Below, piece by piece: positions 44,891 to 45,903 of a stretch of 45,903 bases of DNA (position 1 is the stretch's first letter; each line of letters begins with the position of its first letter). Location: contig QCHO01000007.1 in the NCBI GenBank assembly GCA_003279535.1, positions 1 to 45,903 of the forward strand, read 5' to 3'. Origin of the DNA: Prochlorococcus sp. AG-402-C22. GTDB lineage: Bacteria; Cyanobacteriota; Cyanobacteriia; PCC-6307; Cyanobiaceae. The notes beneath the pieces were generated by a model. It did no database searches, was not told where the DNA came from, and worked only from the letters and a program-made list of their open reading frames with translations. The position numbers and the translations under genes were made by a program.

Positions 44891-45037
44891 TCAGCAAAAT
44901 TTTGAAAGATTTTTTTCACAGTCTTTCTTTCTTTTCTTCCAATAGCTCTCAAGTATTTGATACTTATACTTATATCTAAATTGATTTATTAAAGGTTTAA
45001 TATTTTGATTAATAACTGAACTATTTTTGATTTTCAT
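44891..45037 (-). CDS. 48-residue basic protein, unknown
   Basis: An ATG frame, MKIKNSSVINQNIKPL followed by LINQFRYKYKYQILESYW and a Lys-rich end with two Cys (C40, C48). Strongly basic and predicted helical, without signal peptide. It starts 9 nt upstream of the 82-residue gene start on the same strand, which favours a real two-gene unit. Confidence 0.5.
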   Translation of the reverse strand: MKIKNSSVINQNIKPLINQFRYKYKYQILESYWKKRKKDCEKNLSKFC

Positions 45038-45114
45038 GACTCAAACTGTCTATGTAGAACATATTTAAGACAGTTTATAGATTTTTTGAAGTGAATTTAT
45101 ACTTAATTTTTGTC

Positions 45115-45249
45115 TTACTTTTGTGTAGGAAAGTATTTTTCGGGATTATTCTCAATGTAAGTAAGCGAATATTTGACAACACCTACTATTACTGAAAAAA
45201 GAGTAATTGCTGAGATTATAAAAATGATTTTTTTATAAATGCTTTTCAT
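45115..45249 (-). CDS. 44-residue single-span membrane protein, unknown
   Basis: An ATG frame with a basic N terminus (MKSIYKKI), one transmembrane helix (about residues 8-27) and a short polar tail, ENNPEKYFPTQK. The pattern is that of a genuine small membrane protein; it is not a recognised photosystem subunit. Confidence 0.6.
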   Translation of the reverse strand: MKSIYKKIIFIISAITLFSVIVGVVKYSLTYIENNPEKYFPTQK

Positions 45250-45335
45250 AAGTTTTTTTTATTTTTTAATTATTATTTTTTAAAGGCCAAATTATTTTCT
45301 TAGTGTTTACATAAATAGTAATTTATACTGTAGCT

Positions 45336-45441
45336 TTTTAAATTACTTACGTAGTAAATTGAATATATCAGAAACTCCTCACACACTTTTTTCTGATAAC
45401 TTTAAAAGTATTCGACTTCACTGGTTGAGTACTTTTTGTCT
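45336..45441 (+). ncRNA. Candidate small RNA displaying the Yfr1 core motif in a loop
   Basis: A 9-bp perfect stem, TATCAGAAA (45366-45374) with TTTCTGATA (45390-45398), holds a 15-nt loop, CTCCTCACACACTTT. The exact 14-mer ACTCCTCACACACT of Yfr1 is at 45374-45387. A second, 13-bp hairpin (45404-45416 with 45424-45436, two G-U pairs), followed by a broken T-run, looks like a terminator. TATACT at 45324-45329 could be the -10 of a rightward promoter. The 5' end is estimated. The other strand carries a perfect antisense of the Yfr1 motif. Confidence 0.55.
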
Positions 45442-45445
45442 TTTT
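45404..45445 (+). terminator. Terminator-like hairpin of the Yfr1-motif RNA
   Basis: AAAAGTATTCGAC pairs with GTTGAGTACTTTT over 13 bp (two G-U wobbles) around a 7-nt loop, followed by TTTTTGTCTTTTT-like T-rich DNA. It is the natural 3' end for a rightward transcript that includes the loop motif. Confidence 0.55.
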
Positions 45446-45517
45446 AGCAATGTGACAGTTAAGATAGAGGTCTAATAGGTATTACATATTTTGAATATTA
45501 ATGTGATAGTAATGTTG

Positions 45518-45609
45518 TGTGTAGGAGGAAATGATTTAATTCAGTGGAAACAAGGAAACACTTGATTTAATCATTTTTTAAAGATCTCTCTAAGAGGGAT
45601 CTTTTTTTT
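45518..45609 (+). ncRNA. Yfr2-family-like small RNA
   Basis: A hairpin whose top carries GTGGAAACAAGGAAACAC, two GGAAACA motifs characteristic of the Yfr2-5 RNA family of marine cyanobacteria, closed by AATGATT/AATCATT. It ends in a strong terminator at 45581-45609 (AGATCTCTC-TAA-GAGGGATCT then nine T). The 5' end begins GTGTGTAGGAGG, nearly complementary to the Yfr1 core motif. GATAGT at 45505-45510 could be the -10. Family membership is from the motif; exact ends are estimates. Confidence 0.75.
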
Positions 45610-45610
45610 T
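45580..45610 (+). terminator. Rho-independent terminator of the Yfr2-like RNA
   Basis: A 10-bp stem with one G-U pair around a TAA loop, followed by a run of T residues. It also isolates the next gene from upstream transcription. Confidence 0.9.
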
Positions 45611-45749
45611 GGGAGATTAGTAATATATAAAATACATTTTTAATACCTGATGTAAAGAATTAAATGTTCTATTCAATATTAAAAAGAACTATCATTACAA
45701 ATTATTGGTTTCATTAGTTAGATTATCCAATATTAATTTCTTCTATTTA
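45611..45749 (+). other. Upstream region of the DUF1499-type gene
   Basis: AT-rich, no gene seen. It must hold the promoter of the gene starting at 45750. Together with 45250-45610 it forms a 500-bp gene-free segment whose recognisable content is the two RNA loci. Confidence 0.4.
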
Positions 45750-45903
45750 ATGAAAATATTTTTTCTTGCAATTTTAATTTGTTCAAACTTTTTATTCCCT
45801 TCTTCATCATTTGCCTCGCACGTAGAATTACAACCTTGTATCGAAATTGCTCATTGTGTAAGAGAAGAATGGGAGGTTATTAATATTGAGAACCCTTTTG
45901 AAG
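45750..45903 (+). CDS. DUF1499-like secreted protein, 5' part
   Basis: The first 51 codons of a gene that leaves the window. A signal peptide (MKIFFLAILICSNFLFPSSS, cleavage near SFAS) precedes HVELQPCIEIAHCVREEWEV, whose two Cys spaced as C-x6-C resemble the N-terminal CPxxPNCV-like segment of DUF1499 proteins. Function unknown; assignment is tentative because only the start is visible. Confidence 0.6.
   Translation, partial: MKIFFLAILICSNFLFPSSSFASHVELQPCIEIAHCVREEWEVINIENPFE

Noticed and set aside
1..45903. tRNA, rRNA, insertion sequences, prophage and CRISPR arrays
   Set aside because: I looked for the usual hallmarks (TPsiC-arm GGTTCGAATCC-like motifs, transposase motifs, repeat-spacer regularity) in the gaps and saw none.

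Overview
The window is a strongly AT-rich, gene-dense stretch of a marine picocyanobacterial chromosome. It fits a high-light-adapted Prochlorococcus: genes are short with minimal spacers, and the gene set is photosynthetic (chlI, petG, cytM, crtE, a CrtL-type lycopene cyclase). The small RNA Yfr1 sits between an IMP-dehydrogenase-family gene and trxA, a linkage I know from this genus. No rRNA, tRNA, insertion sequence, prophage or CRISPR array was found, so this looks like core genome with small lineage-specific genes in the gaps.

Layout. 1-3614 (+): 3' part of zwf, then opcA and cobB. 3611-5940 (-): folD, crtE and a divergent PAP2 protein. 6015-7487 (+): membrane HD phosphohydrolase. 7504-9618 (-): leuA and a membrane protein. 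9838-11951 (+): GH57 glucan enzyme and two small membrane proteins. 12155-15984 (-): gyrA and lycopene cyclase. 16152-24788 (+): guaB3, yfr1, trxA, hisH, rsmD, cytM, an RNA methyltransferase, chlI, ruvC, a 5-formyl-THF cyclo-ligase, sufE, hom and a small protein, with petG antisense to the rsmD end. 24806-27392 (+): peptide/nickel-type binding lipoprotein and one permease. 27389-32011: alpha/beta hydrolase, MFS transporter, DUF2834 protein, PfkB kinase and two small membrane proteins. 32021-36537 (-): circularly permuted ATP-grasp, alpha-E and transglutaminase cassette, followed by a cupin-like and a pentapeptide-repeat protein. 36666-38181: small genes and a candidate structured RNA. 38216-44406: zinc locus. 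44403-45903: four tiny genes, two adjacent small RNA loci (one Yfr2-like) and the start of a DUF1499-type gene.

How the genes work together. zwf and opcA feed NADPH from the oxidative pentose phosphate pathway. crtE and the lycopene cyclase supply carotenoids and other isoprenoids, and chlI starts chlorophyll synthesis. petG and cytM belong to photosynthetic and respiratory electron transport. The zinc locus holds a ZnuA binding protein, a CobW-family GTPase and a WD40 protein in one leftward unit, divergent from znuC across a good Zur-box palindrome. zur is inverted between znuC and znuB.

Most interesting observations. (1) ZnuA and the neighbouring CobW GTPase seem to share a homologous accessory domain of about 115 residues that is not part of either family's canonical fold. 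(2) The 14-nt core motif of Yfr1 recurs exactly near the right end, displayed in the loop of a hairpin followed by a terminator-like hairpin. It lies about 130 nt upstream of a Yfr2-like RNA whose 5' end is nearly complementary to that motif. (3) The 560-bp gap before the zinc locus holds a leftward 29-codon reading frame, a structured segment and a strong terminator.
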